The position numbers and the translations under genes were made by a program. Below are positions 43,549-54,688 of a stretch of DNA of 64,000 nt, piece by piece. Below the pieces are notes generated by a model. The model did not search any database and had not been told where the DNA came from. It saw nothing but the letters and a program-made list of their open reading frames with translations. Location: the NCBI GenBank assembly GCA_030512295.1, contig JAULSR010000002.1, positions 1,178,001-1,242,000 on the forward strand, written 5' to 3'. Numbering within the stretch: position 1 is the stretch's first letter; every line of letters begins with the position of its first letter. Source of the DNA: Bombardia bombarda. Taxonomy: Eukaryota; Ascomycota; Sordariomycetes; Sordariales; Lasiosphaeriaceae.

Positions 43549-45213
43549 GGTTGTAGGACTGGTTTGCCTTTCCTGGGGTGTTTGGCTGGTCAATAAATGT
43601 GGTTGGGCCGGTGAATATTCTTTTGTATTCTGTAGGAGGTGATTGGGGAGCAAACACAGGAAGAGAGGAACAAACAACTAGTAGGGCACTGGCACCTTTT
43701 TAAGCGCATCCATGATAGACGAGAATCATGAATCGCCCGTCTCCTCGTTCTTTTCGTGACGCAGGGCAACAAGAAAGCATGACACTCGAGTGGCAGCAGC
43801 TTGAATCGGACTGTAAGTTATTCTATGGTTCTGAGCAACACCCCATGAGTTGGCAGTATCGTTATTGCTTGGCCAGTCATGCAGTCGCCACTCGTGAAAT
43901 GCCCTTCCGATCGGATCTTTGATCTGAATCTACCTGACCGTGGGCTATGTCAGCACCTATCATTTTATTCAACAACCAATGTATGACCCAAACCAGATAC
44001 GTACCGCGCTTCAAAGAAGGGTGATGACCCTCTCCACGGAGCTGCCAACTTTCCTTTGGCAATACCTGTGATCATCACCAGAAGAGTAGCATTCCAGAAA
44101 GTTGATCCGTTTGAACTGTGATGTCGGTCCGACAGCCCATCATGTCCGCTGAGCAACAAATCAATTCTTGCCGGCAGCATGTCATCCGCATTCTCATTGT
44201 CGGAGGACGTCGCCAAAGTCACCGCCCGACCTAGTCCTGACTCTGACGCTTCCTTCTCTTTCTCCGCAGAGTCCAAAGTATCAACCATGACACGACCATC
44301 ATTGACGTTCTTGGCGCCCTCTGGGTCCGACTGTAAATCGATGTTCACCGCGCGCGAGACAATCGAGCATGACATCAAGTCAAACTCGCCGCCCGCAAAC
44401 TCGAAAGTAGTTTTCTAACTACCGTTGCACATCTGCCCCGGGTGAAGTCGTTTGAATGCTGGGCCAGATCCGCTTGGAAATACTATGGGGGGTCGATGCT
44501 GCCCACGGCAGCGGCCTACGGCTCAGATCTAGACAGGATGAAAGCGAGGTTGCTATCAGCGTCTCGCTTGCGCGAGGGCCGCTTCGGTACCGGGGTTGCA
44601 GTCCAAAGAGGCACTTGGGTCGCCGAAAAGCTCGCTGGGTAATACCTCGACTCAGCACGCGCATACTCTGTCCTCGTGCACTTGGCTTGTCACATACCTG
44701 ATGGTCCGATCACCATTTGCTGGGCTCTGCCTCGAGAGTGGCGGGTGGGCTGCCGGCGAGGAGAACATGAGTCAGGTTCGGTTGCCGATTCGCAAAGATC
44801 GGCAGATTTTAAGACGATATTGTTGCGGTGCTGTTAGCAGCTCTGGGGTTGGTGTATATGTTGATATCCAAGGTATTTCCAGCTGTTGCCTGCCTTTCGG
44901 CTGCGTATTGATTCATCTCGGCTGCGAGGGTTGCTCCTTGGTGAGTGCCTACAATGCTCGGGATTTGGGCTTTGAAGAGTGGGGAATGCTATAACTGTCA
45001 ATAGAAAGGGAAGGAACACTCGACGGTCGCGTAGTCGGATGAGGGTCGAAAAGCACGGAGCTAACACAGTGTCGGAAAGTTGCACACAAAAACCAAAGCC
45101 GTCTTGCCAATATCACACATCCTGCTAAAATGCTAAAAACAAGGGTATATTTCATTTGCCTATCTATCTTGGGTATCATCATCATTCCATCATCCATTCT
45201 CTTCAAGCTTGCG
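43549..45213. other. Intergenic region with one weak minus-strand frame
   Basis: A minus-strand frame from about 44411 to 43965 reads TTFEFAGGEFDLMSCSIVSR and then a Ser/Asp/Glu-rich tail. It has no usable start codon at its left end unless an exon precedes a possible acceptor near 44412, and no such exon was found. Not called as a gene. Confidence 0.3.
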
Positions 45214-46521
45214 TCACAGGCTCTCTCCCTCTCCTGCCTCAATTCGATATACGGTACGCAGATCCAACTCCTGATTTGTCGTCCCAACAGCCGGTACATG
45301 ATTCTTTGCCCTCCGCAGGGGCCGAGATGGCGCATTCCTCCCAGCGTGGGTGGCGGCGGCAGTCGGCACCGCAACCGCGACCGACGGCGGCTTGCTCTTA
45401 GCACTCGGCTCCTCCCACCCAGCATCAAGATCCGCCACCGTCTGATCGAGATACAGCTGCAGCGTCACCAAGTCGTATCCGAGCTTCAACCTGTCGGGCC
45501 CCGGCTCGGCTGAGCGCGGTCGTCGCACAACCGGTGTTGCGTCTGGCGGAGTGCTCCTCAGCGGCGACGGCAGATCGTGGGTGCTCTTCGTCTGTCTCAG
45601 GCTGGGGTCTCTGCGGAGCTGTACCGGATTGGATCGAAGAGGGTCGAAGGCGAGGGGTTGTCGAGGGGGACTGCTGTTGCTGCTTCTGACCGTGTCGATG
45701 GAAGAGCGCTGGAGACTGGGGCTCGGTCGAGATGGCGTTGCTGTGGCTGTTGGTTCGGGCTTGGTGATGACAATCTTCACCGGCGGATTGCTCTTCCTTC
45801 TTGACTCGAAAGCGGTTTGGATCAAGCTGTATCGGGACGACCTCTTGGCCTCGCTGCCGCCGGGCAACTCAAAGACCGACCTCCACAAGACGCCCGCCGC
45901 ACCCGAGTAGGATGCGTCTCCTGCGTGAGACCAATCTTCATCCGAGATATCGCATGACATCCGCCCGCTGCCCGAGTCAGAAACAATAAGACTCTCGCAG
46001 TCCTCGTGGGTGGTTTTGCAGATGGTTGGTATCCCCCATAACCTCCAGCGTCCACCCGCTTTCGCTTTCGCTTTTGTTGTTGGATGAGATACTTCTAACT
46101 GTGTATGTCCGCCGGGGACAGCAGTGTATGCGCCTTTCGTCTCGGGCATCGACTGTCCCATTTCCGATGTGACGATTGGAATCGGTGCCGATATCGCCCA
46201 TTTCCTTCCAACTCCGTATCCGGATTCAACGTCTCTGCCGGCGCGCCAGTCGGGTTGCCGTATCCTCCGATACACGACATAAGTTACACCAAGAAGCAAT
46301 AAGACCGTGCTGCATACCGCCGCCACTGCCGCCGGGCGGATGACGCCACGATGTTGAACGATATAGACGACGCTGAATATGGCGAGGGCAGTCGCTAAAA
46401 GTATAAGCGCGATCAGAAGGCCTAGCTCGACTGGAGAAAACAGACGTCGGCGGCGGATGTTGACTGGTCTCACGCCCTCAGAAGAGTATGGCGGAAGTTT
46501 TGTGAATCCTGAGCTGCCCAT
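45214..46521 (-). CDS. Predicted membrane protein with two spans and a long cytosolic-type tail
   Basis: Single-exon frame of 435 residues beginning at ATG 46521 (MGSSGFTKLPPYSSEG). A basic RRRR segment precedes two hydrophobic spans, about residues 31-53 (LGLLIALILLATALAIFSVV) and 60-83 (AAVCSTVLLLLGVTYVVY), linked by a short loop. The remaining 350 residues are hydrophilic, with Ser/Pro/Arg-rich stretches such as PSRPSPSLQRSS and SPPRQPLAFDPLRSNPV. The basic flanks suggest that both ends lie in the cytosol. No enzyme motif or known family is recognised. It may be an anchored regulatory protein of filamentous ascomycetes; that is a guess. Confidence 0.55.
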   Translation of the reverse strand: MGSSGFTKLPPYSSEGVRPVNIRRRRLFSPVELGLLIALILLATALAIFSVVYIVQHRGVIRPAAVAAVCSTVLLLLGVTYVVYRRIRQPDWRAGRDVESGYGVGRKWAISAPIPIVTSEMGQSMPETKGAYTAVPGGHTQLEVSHPTTKAKAKAGGRWRLWGIPTICKTTHEDCESLIVSDSGSGRMSCDISDEDWSHAGDASYSGAAGVLWRSVFELPGGSEAKRSSRYSLIQTAFESRRKSNPPVKIVITKPEPTATATPSRPSPSLQRSSIDTVRSSNSSPPRQPLAFDPLRSNPVQLRRDPSLRQTKSTHDLPSPLRSTPPDATPVVRRPRSAEPGPDRLKLGYDLVTLQLYLDQTVADLDAGWEEPSAKSKPPSVAVAVPTAAATHAGRNAPSRPLRRAKNHVPAVGTTNQELDLRTVYRIEAGEGESL

Positions 46522-49500
46522 GGCGAATATGGTAACAAGCTGATCATCGGGACTTATTGGCAGTAGTTGAGGAAGCTAACAACCAGAAACTTTCATCTTG
46601 TTCTAGAACATGGCCATGGATATACCGACACACCAACCCCCGGATTTCCCAACAGTCTAGCTCTAGGCCTCCAGCGCCTCACAGGGCTAGGCATAGCCGA
46701 CATGTAGATACGACATGTACGTCAGACGGTAACGTGAGGAGTGCGACTTGGTGGCGCTATTAAGATGATGGTGGCGCTAGGTCTTTGTTCATTGCGCCAG
46801 AGCTGGTGGAGCAACCCGAACGTTTGACCCGATGATACGGATCCGTTTGACAGATTGGCTGCGGCCGCCAAGAAGGAATCTCACGCTCGCACACGGTGAG
46901 CCGATGATACGTCGCCTATAAATGGCCCGAAATCGTGGGACTGCTTATTAACGATACTGGCAGGTTAAACAAGCGATTCTCATTCGCCCTCAGATGTCTT
47001 ATCATGGCCGAAGCTCTGCATTGAACCGGTCAGACGTGGCGCTATGCTAAACGCTGGGCTGGCGCTGCTCACATATAAGACGGCAGGATCGTGACCCGGG
47101 CGATGCACCACCACAATGACTACAATAAGCACGTTCTCTTCGCTTAGTACAGCCGCGGGGGCGCAGTCAACGGCGATGATACGTGACAGCTGACTGGCCG
47201 CGACCCGACATGCTGCAGCCCTACCGCCGGTCGTCGGGCACCTCCAGCAGCCACGATGATAGATCTCGCGGATAACACGACAACTGACCAAAATAAGACA
47301 CTACTTTATGACCATCGCGTTACATATACCGGCCCCGCACCGCCCGGGTCAGTCTCTTGCAATGCGTGTGTTTTAGCTTAACGGGGGCTCAGCCAAGGCA
47401 GATGGATTTCACTTGCACGACTGTTACTCCAATTCAAATCATTTAGTTGAGTTTCTGTCGCACGTATACCATACTCGGTTGGTGTCTTAGGTATCCCTTT
47501 CATGATTATCCCACTATATGTTGTACAGCAAAGATATAAACTGATTACATGACACTCCTAGGCCCCACTCGCCCCAAAGAGTTGAAAATAGATGGATGAA
47601 TAATACCAACAAAACGCTTTATACAAGATTTCTACTTCGTCTCGCTATTAGTCTCTTCAGCAAGGGAGCTCTGCATTTTCGCGACATATTCCCATCAGCG
47701 CCAGTGTTGATCAGATATCAACATGAGATGTGCAGTAAACAACATTTAACATTCAACTGCATGAAGTGATTCGTGGCTAAGTCTTTGTTGAGCTTAATAA
47801 ACTCTGGAGGTTGATTTAATCTGCGCTAAAACTTGAGGTAATGACATTTTGCCCTGTTGGCACAATTCGCAGTTCCTCTTTTTCTTTTACACTCCGCTTC
47901 GATTTCTTCATGGCACCATTGCATGTTCTTCGACATCCAGAATCGATGCTCTCCACCAAGCACCACGTCGCGTATTGGGCGATTTCCGCCACCGCAGTAG
48001 CAGCATATGGACTTGCTTCGAAGCTGGGGTGCGACCAAGTGGTCTTTCGCGTACTTCTGGCCCCGCTACGATTTGTATGCCAGATCCCTGCAGTCTCAGG
48101 TTTCCATATCAACATCTCTACACGATCTTATTTCATGGCGTTGTGTTCCTGGGCATCATTGACTTGGCTTGGTAGACCTGGGGCTCGGTAGCCATTACGG
48201 GCCAGAAGTATCGTGCTGGTCTATTGCTATAGAGCGACCCAAGGGCAAGGAGCCTCACTAATTTATGGCACTGCAGTTGTGACCCTCCTTTTAGTAGAGC
48301 CGCTTGTCGATATGACGGAAATTATCGTCAACCTGGCCAACACGCACCTTTTTCCCGAGTTTGTACTAGATCGAGAGCCGTTTATCCGTGGGGAGGGCGA
48401 GCGGTGAGTCTTCTTGGGATGCACGATACGAGCTCGGCTCTACTGACTTTGACGTTCTATTATCTGTTCAAGCTTGTGGGTCGGGCGTATGGGGCACAGG
48501 AGAGTCGAGGACTTTTGAAGGTGCTTGGTAATTCTTCCATCCCCAAACCAGAATCCCCTGGGCGAATGATGTTGGGGTTAGCACTGCTAATACTGTGGAT
48601 GTGATTGGCAATGGATCTGCAGACAGGCTGGTGGCCATCTGTCTTTTTCTTGCAACTTGAGCCGAGCTGCTATTGCATAACTATCTCACCTGGATTCACG
48701 TGCATGCAGGAACTCTGTCTCTCACGCCATCTATACGCGAACTGGATGCAAACTCTTGTGCGTGTGAGATGCCTAGAAGAAGCAGTACCACAACAGACCC
48801 CAGTCTGCATATGAATACAGACTGCAGTGCTTGGAGATGCGTACGCAATCCCGTCGTGGCTCGTGGCTTTGATGGGCCAGTGGTTCAACGAGAGTCATTC
48901 GAGTTTCGTCAGCCCTTTCAGTAGCGTGGAGAAAGCGTGAAGCATTATAGACAGAAATCATGCCTTTGTCCTTTCGCAAACAATAGGCAGGATGCTACAC
49001 CCTGAACGGGTATATCCGATGGAGGATGAAAGGGCCGATTTATACGAAACAAAGAGCAAAGGATGACGAAGCGCAGAGATCCGGACATACCTTCGGCATC
49101 TTATAATCGCCAAATCTAGGCGTCCTAATGTCTGACAGATTTGTCGGCGCTTGGGGAGTGGCCGATATCTAGCTCGTGGGCTGGTCGTCTCGACCAAGGC
49201 TCAAGCGTTGGCTTGCATGACCGACCGCTCCGTGTCTGGGGTCGGGCCGGATGGATCCAACAGTTGGCCCGCTGCGAGACCGTCGCTGCCCACTCACCAC
49301 GATACTATGGGCCCTTTTTCGGGATGCCATTTCTTCGTTTTCATTGAGTACGGTCGGGAGTTGTCGGTTTTCTAAATGTTCTCTGTTGGCTTGCCGAGTT
49401 GGAATTAGGTCAAGTGAACCTGGAGCAGATTCAGCAGAACACATCGGAAATATCTACATATCATACAAGGCCTCATTTCGGCTCCAAGGCCGCTCTGTTG

Positions 49501-49613
49501 GGTCGACGGTTAAGCGCTCCGACCGCACCCCAAAATCATCTCAGGAAGCTCTTTCATCACCACCAGACACCCCATCATTGCAGCTTCTCTCGATATTTCA
49601 TCACTTGGAGATC

Positions 49614-49988
49614 ATGTTATCGGAGCGACCTACAGATTCGCCAGTCGGGATTCAGTCCGCCGAGCGCGCCGAGTTCAAGCAGCTCTCCATCGCTGAGCTC
49701 GACGGTGACCATCGCGACGTCCTTGCACGTGCCATTACGAGGGTTCTCTCCACCGACGTCGCCGAGATCTCGTATGCACAAATCGTCGACGGGCTGCCGC
49801 TTGCCGACGTCGCGTACGACTCCTCCACCAGAGCCCCTGCCGAAGGTCATCCCATCAAGGACGTCCACAAAGAGCTTTGCCCAGGCATGTTGGACAAGAC
49901 GCGAGAATTTCGCGACGGGCTTCGTCCCGAAATTCTGAGTTTTGACTCCAGGGTGATAGCCATTCGGTCCGTTTCCCCTCAAGACTGA
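49614..49988 (+). CDS. Weak hypothetical coding segment, possibly exon 1 of a larger gene
   Basis: ATG 49614 gives 124 codons: MLSERPTDSPVGIQSAERAE then FKQLSIAELDGDHRDVLARA and a hydrophilic remainder ending in RSVSPQD. The composition is protein-like. Downstream, 50148-50378 reads VHVEVNGGIVMRGRRSSIMF and ends just after a good donor (GATG then GTATGT near 50362) with a CTAAC branch. Then about 50391-50636 reads SLKLAISNLVASVATSFSGR. These three pieces may be exons of one gene, but the first junction could not be placed. No domain recognised. Confidence 0.25.
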   Translation: MLSERPTDSPVGIQSAERAEFKQLSIAELDGDHRDVLARAITRVLSTDVAEISYAQIVDGLPLADVAYDSSTRAPAEGHPIKDVHKELCPGMLDKTREFRDGLRPEILSFDSRVIAIRSVSPQD

Positions 49989-50929
49989 TGGAGGTGTCAC
50001 TGATCGCTCGATGGCGTAGCTTCTCCTTGCACACTGCTGGATTCTTCCGACTGTCTAGCCTAGCAGGCCGGGCCTGGAATTCAAAGTAGTCTCGGCAGCC
50101 CCAGTGGACCTCCACATTGCGGGCACATTTCTTGCCTTGTCCTCGCCATGTGTCTCGAAGACGTACATGTGGAGGTGAATGGAGGGATCGTCATGCGCGG
50201 TCGTCGAAGTTCCATCATGTTTTCCATCACCAACGTGGAGCAATCCATGTCGAGATTCCACGTTGAGAGAAAGTTGGGGATTCACTCAGACCATCAACAA
50301 ACCTACGTCATCGTCGAAGATGAACACGGGTCCAACAAGCAGTTGAGCATGTCATGGGATGGTATGTTATTTAGCTAACTGGATATTGGTTTGGCAAACC
50401 TGGGCGCCGAACCGCATGAGTCGCTGAAGCTGGCCATATCGAACTTGGTTGCGTCCGTAGCGACATCATTCAGCGGACGCGACTGGTCTAGTCCCTATTA
50501 CTACGATGACAAAGGCATGCCCGCCGAGGGGCTGAAAACTCTTCAGCAGCGCTTGGGAAGGGTTCTTTGTCGGCACTCCGACGCACTCCAAAGACCTGCC
50601 CTGGAATTCTGGCCTGCCAGTCAAAGAAGCTCATAAGTGAGATCAGCTCGCCTGCAACGGGGCTGCCGGGGCCGCCGAGTATAGGACCGCCGAGTATGCC
50701 GAGTATGCCGCCGCCGGCACCATGGAGGCCTGCCAGCTGCCAGGATTTGGCTCCAGACGTAAAGCTTCGTTTCTATGCCGCTCATGGCGATGGAGAATGA
50801 AGTGTTACTTGGCAGGACTCCATCGTTCTTACACTGCCTTGGCTGACAGTTAAGGCGCTCACAGGTTCAGCTTTGCCATAGGCCATCAAAATCGAGAGAA
50901 AGGAGAGAGGTATTCACTAGTATCTTAGC

Positions 50930-51235
50930 GGCAAACTTAATAAATTACTCTTCATAGCTATACTCATACTTCGCCTCTTCCCGGCTCCAGGCCCGATCCT
51001 GTACCTCTATAAAATTATCCCAGGTCGGGTAATTTAAGGCAACACGTACACCCTTTTTCCGTATATCTAGAGCATCTAGCGGAAGTAGCTTCCGCTCCTA
51101 TGGGTCGCGATAGATACCGGTACTACCGATTAGTTCCTCCAGGTTAATACGGCGTACGTTATTCTTATCGCCCAGAATAGGTAACGGATAGGACGTCGAT
51201 ATCGGGCGGAGGAACAAAGTCGGCCCCGGGAACAG
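50930..51235 (-). mobile_element. Fragment of a repetitive-element reading frame (suspected)
   Basis: The minus strand reads DKNNVRRINLEELIGSTGIY, then a TAG, then LDALDIRKKGVRVALNYPTW and DNFIEVQDRAWSREEAKYEY, ending SYEE and TAA at about 50940. The style (a charged coding end, one internal stop, an abrupt left limit near 51235 and base use unlike the flanks) suggests the 3' end of a transposable-element ORF. No reverse transcriptase, integrase, terminal repeat or target duplication is visible, so the class is unknown. Confidence 0.3.
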
Positions 51236-51986
51236 GGGCCAAGCGAGTGAATCAAAAGCGGAAGCCCCGACAGCGACACAGGAATTCCAGGAGCCCACCA
51301 CCAATGACAGCCCTAGTTTTCATCCCTGTTATAACGGGGCTCTCTTTTATTCGGTACGCGGAATAGCAATATTTTCCCCGTTGAGATATCTTTCGCACAT
51401 CATGCAAGTTGATGATACTCGAGCCCTTTGATCCATGTCTTAGTTGACCACCCACAGCTATAGAGCTGAATGAGACGATGAGTAGGGGTCCCTATTTCCA
51501 TTCCAGATGCGACTGTCCAAACTTCTAATGTTGTTTACAAAACACAACGATTGCGCGCTCAGCTTTTGAATTTGAACAATCCAAACTTGCTGCATTCACG
51601 TACTCAAACTAACAGATATCACCAATTTGCATCAACCAGCCTCCAAACCAGCCATTACCCCTAAAATAAAGCCAAAATGAAGCTGACATATATCGCCATC
51701 GTCGCCTTCCAGGCCATCCCAACCCAGTCAACCAAAACAATCCCCACCCCTTTTTTTCCCACCAGACCAAATACTCCATCCAACCCGCACCCACAATCAC
51801 ACACTCCATCCAAACTCCACCCCTCATCTCGCCTTCCAGCCCCAAAACCCACCCCCCCGGGCCTCCACCATCACTCTCATCTCCACTATACCACCAAAAC
51901 CATCCACATCGACATCCCACAAACCTCCACCACCCCCCGAACTCGTGCAGAATTATCCACCACCACCTCAACAGTAACAACAAACA

Positions 51987-52087
51987 GGGCGTGTGGCTCA
52001 GTTGGTAGAGCGTTCGCTTAGCATACTTACTCATTCGTTTGAGTTTCTGTATGCGAAAGGTCCTGGGTTCGATTCCCAGCTCGTCCA
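51987..52087 (+). tRNA. tRNA-Ala (anticodon AGC) with intron
   Basis: The folded gene has a D-arm (GGCTCAGTTGGTAGAGC), anticodon stem TTCGC/GCGAA with loop TTAGCAT after splicing, and T-arm CTGGGTTCGATTCCCAG. The acceptor stem starts GGGCGTG and ends CTCGTCC with discriminator A. The G3-U70 pair, the main alanine identity element, is present. A 28-base intron (52024-52051) follows position 37. Mature length is 73 bases before CCA addition. Confidence 0.93.
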
Positions 52088-52118
52088 TGTTCATACAACT
52101 TACTTGTCTTTCCCAACA

Positions 52119-52190
52119 GCATCAGTGGTCTAGTGGTTAGGATTCAACCCTTCCAAGGTTGAGGGAGGGGTTCGATTCCCTTCTGATGCA
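52119..52190 (+). tRNA. tRNA-Gly (anticodon TCC)
   Basis: 72 bases without an intron. Acceptor stem GCATCAG/CTGATGC with discriminator A, D-arm TGGTCTAGTGGTTAGGA, anticodon stem CAACC/GGTTG with loop CTTCCAA, and T-arm GGGTTCGATTCCC. Lies 31 bases after tRNA-Ala; a T5 stretch near 52226-52230 may end transcription. Confidence 0.93.
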
Positions 52191-52635
52191 GTGCTATGGT
52201 GGAGAGGGTGGTTGGTGGTTGGTTGTGTGGTTCTTTTTGGTGTTTTGCTGTTCAGGGGTTGTGGGTTGCGTTAACTTCCTGGACCTGATGTTTTGTTGAT
52301 TGTGGATGGAACTTATGAGTGAGAATGGCTTTTGCGGGAGGAACGGACTGTTGCTTGATGGGTGGTTTTGTTGGGTTTAGTGTGTAATCTGGGATTTAAA
52401 TGGATGGTTGAGATAGATGTGAATCCAGTTTTGATAGCATCAGTCAGCATCTAGTCAGAGATGTTCATTAATTACCTATGTAAAGAGTCTCTCGTACTCT
52501 ATATCCTGTTACTATCCCTATCACTAATTTGAGCTTCCTAGCTGACCATTCATTCTGTAAAAGGAAGATATTCCATATATCCAAGAGATCAACCCAACAC
52601 CCATCCGCCAACCTCCCCCCATCTACCGCCCCCTC
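52191..52635. other. Short intergenic region
   Basis: 3' flank of tRNA-Gly and of the GMC gene; nothing else seen. Confidence 0.5.
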
Positions 52636-54688
52636 TCACCCCCTCGCATCCTCCAACACCGCCTCCCCCGCCTTCTCACTCAACATAAACGTAGGCAACA
52701 CCGGAAACGCCCCCGGCGTCCTCGGAAACGCGCTCGCATCCACCACCCTCAGCCCCCTCACCCCCCTCACCCTGAACCTCGAGTCCAGCACCGCCATCCC
52801 GTCCCCGTCCCCCCAATCGCACACGTGCTCGTCCCATGGTGGCTGAACGCCTGGTCCTTGATCCACTCCCTATCCGCCTCATCGTCACACGTGCCATCAA
52901 CAGTCGGCCCAGCAGGACACGGCGGCTCGACAAACTGCGTGACCGGCCCGACCGGCGAGGGCAGCGCGGCAAACGTGCGCCTCGCCCACTTTACTGTATC
53001 CAAAATCGCACCCAAATCAGTCCCGCTGCCCTGGGAGAAGTAGTTGAAATTAATCTCAGGCGTGTCGCGCGGGTCGGTGCTGCGCAGCCGGACGGTTCCG
53101 GCGCGGTTCTGCGCGTGGATCTTGACGGTCGACAGCGCAAACGTGGTGGGAGGGTCAAGAGAGAACGGGGCGCTGCTGGGGGGCGCGAAGCCGCGGATGG
53201 CAAACGTGCCGGCGGTGAAGAACATGTCGCGCTCAGCGCAGGCGGGGCTGGCGCTCTTGTAGAGGATGGCGTTGAGGTTGCCAAGGGACATGTAGGGGCC
53301 CAGTCCCCGGCGCCAGAGGGCGACGCAGGGGTCGCCCGGGGCGCCGTAGGTGCACACAGGCGCGGCTGGGTCGAGGGGCGCGGAGAAGTCGGCGGACGTC
53401 TGCACGACGATGGGGATCTCGTAGTTGTCTTGCATGTTGCTGCCGACGCCGGGGAGGTTGGCGCGGAGGGGGATGGAGAGGCGGGCGAGCTCGGACGCGG
53501 GGCCGATGCCGGAGAGCATGAGGAGCTGCGGGGTGTTGAAGACGCCGGCGCTGAGGATGACTTCTTTGCGGGCGAGGGCTTGGCCGGGCGTGCCTTGGGA
53601 GGCGGTGTGGCGGGGGTCGGCGGAGTAGAGGCTTTGGCCGTGGAGGAACTGGACGCCGGTTGCTTTGGGCTTTTGGCTGGGGGCTGTGGGGGTGGTGAGG
53701 AGGACTTTGGTGGCGAGGGTGTTGAGCTGGATGTAGAGGGGGTATTTCTTGGAGCCGTCGGGCTTGAGGGCGCTGGCGGTTGCGAGGACGAGGTCGCGGG
53801 AGCTGAAGCGGTGCCATGCGGCGCTGACGTGGAGTGCGGAGTCGAAGACGCCCTGTTGCTGGTCTCTTGTTGGCGAGAGGGCGTTGATGTCGGCGCCGAG
53901 GTTCTGCAGGATCTGGTTGGGGTTTTGGCCGAGGGCGCCCGAGATGGTCTTGAGGGCTGTCAAGGTGGCCGTGAGGTTCTCATAGCCTCTTGGGTCGCCC
54001 TGGTTGGTGTCAAGGTAGCCGGTGAAGCCATGTCCTGGGGTTCCAACGGGGAGATAGTGGTTGTTCTCGATGCGCTCAAAGATTTTGCGCATCTTTCTGG
54101 GGCTATTGGGTGTGTTAGTCGAAGGACTGATAATAGAGGCAGAGTGCAGTTAACGCAAACGTACCTCCACGACTGGTCACCAGTCAGGTCAACCACGTTC
54201 TGCCAGTCGCTATCACTAGGCAGCACCGTTCCCATGGCATTAACAGCTGAACTGCCACCGAGGGTTCCTCCTCGCGGGTAGTAGATTCCCAGCAGGGTTG
54301 AGTTTGCGGGGGGATCGACCCCGACGTAAAACTCGCCATCGGGCTGGCGATAAACAACTTGTCTGTTTCTCCTGGTGCGCGCCTCGTCGGCGTAGTGACG
54401 CACGAAATAGTCCCAGCGAAGGGTTGGATCCACGTATCCAAAGGGAAACAACTGGGGGATCGCCGAATTGAGATTTTCACTCTGATCGTCTCCCGCTTCT
54501 AGCAGCAAAACTGAATGACCATTCTTGGCAAGCTTCGCGGCCAAAGGACCGCCTCCAGGACCGCTGCCGACGACAATGTAATCATAGGTGCTGTTGGGGT
54601 CGGTCGTTGGATGGGCGAGAGTAGAGGCGGCGAGCGATAAGAGGACGAGGCAGGACCGGACGGCCGGCCATGTAGAAAACCTCGCCAT
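52636..54688 (-). CDS. Secreted GMC oxidoreductase (aryl-alcohol oxidase/dehydrogenase type), one frameshift
   Basis: Exon 1 is 54688-54165 and exon 2 starts at 54102, with a 62-bp phase-2 intron (GTACGT donor, AATAG acceptor). A signal peptide (MARFSTWPAVRSCLVLLSLA) is followed by the FAD motif DYIVVGSGPGGGPLAAKLAK at about residue 36. GMC signature 1 (YYPRGGTLGGSSAVNAMG) and signature 2 (AGVFNTPQLLMLSGIGP) are present. The catalytic His region FSHHGTSTCAIG is followed by a break: the expected MAVLDSRFRVRGVRGLRVVD and RTPGAFPVLPTF continue in another frame to the stop at 52636. One extra base in the C6 run 52809-52814 (G6 on the coding strand) restores one frame of about 663 residues. Enzymes of this family oxidise alcohols or sugars using FAD. 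An assembly error looks more likely than real loss, because all motifs are intact. Confidence 0.8.

Larger units (their letters stand above)
46522..51986. other. Degenerate, gene-poor region
   Basis: Contains hydrophobic frame fragments near 48100-48600 (VVFLGIIDLAW, LIYGTAVVTLLLVEPLVD, MMLGLALLILWM) in changing frames, which may be remains of a membrane protein gene. Also holds a weak frame at 49614-49988, with further pieces at 50148-50378 and about 50391-50636, and the element fragment at 50930-51235. An open frame at 51677-52021 is Pro/Thr/His-rich and runs into the tRNA-Ala gene, so it is not called. Confidence 0.4.

Noticed and set aside
43965..44411. Minus-strand frame containing TTFEFAGGEFDLMSCSIVSR
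   Set aside because: No start codon or upstream exon could be found; kept only as a note in the intergenic entry.
51677..52021. 114-codon Pro/Thr-rich frame starting MKLTYIAIVAFQ
   Set aside because: It looks like a short signal peptide but runs into and stops inside the tRNA-Ala gene, and has no repeat or cysteine pattern of a secreted protein.
52836..54281. 481-codon plus-strand frame opposite the GMC gene
   Set aside because: Antisense shadow of a GC-rich coding region; Gly/Glu/Ala-rich, no domain, and the opposite strand carries clear GMC motifs.
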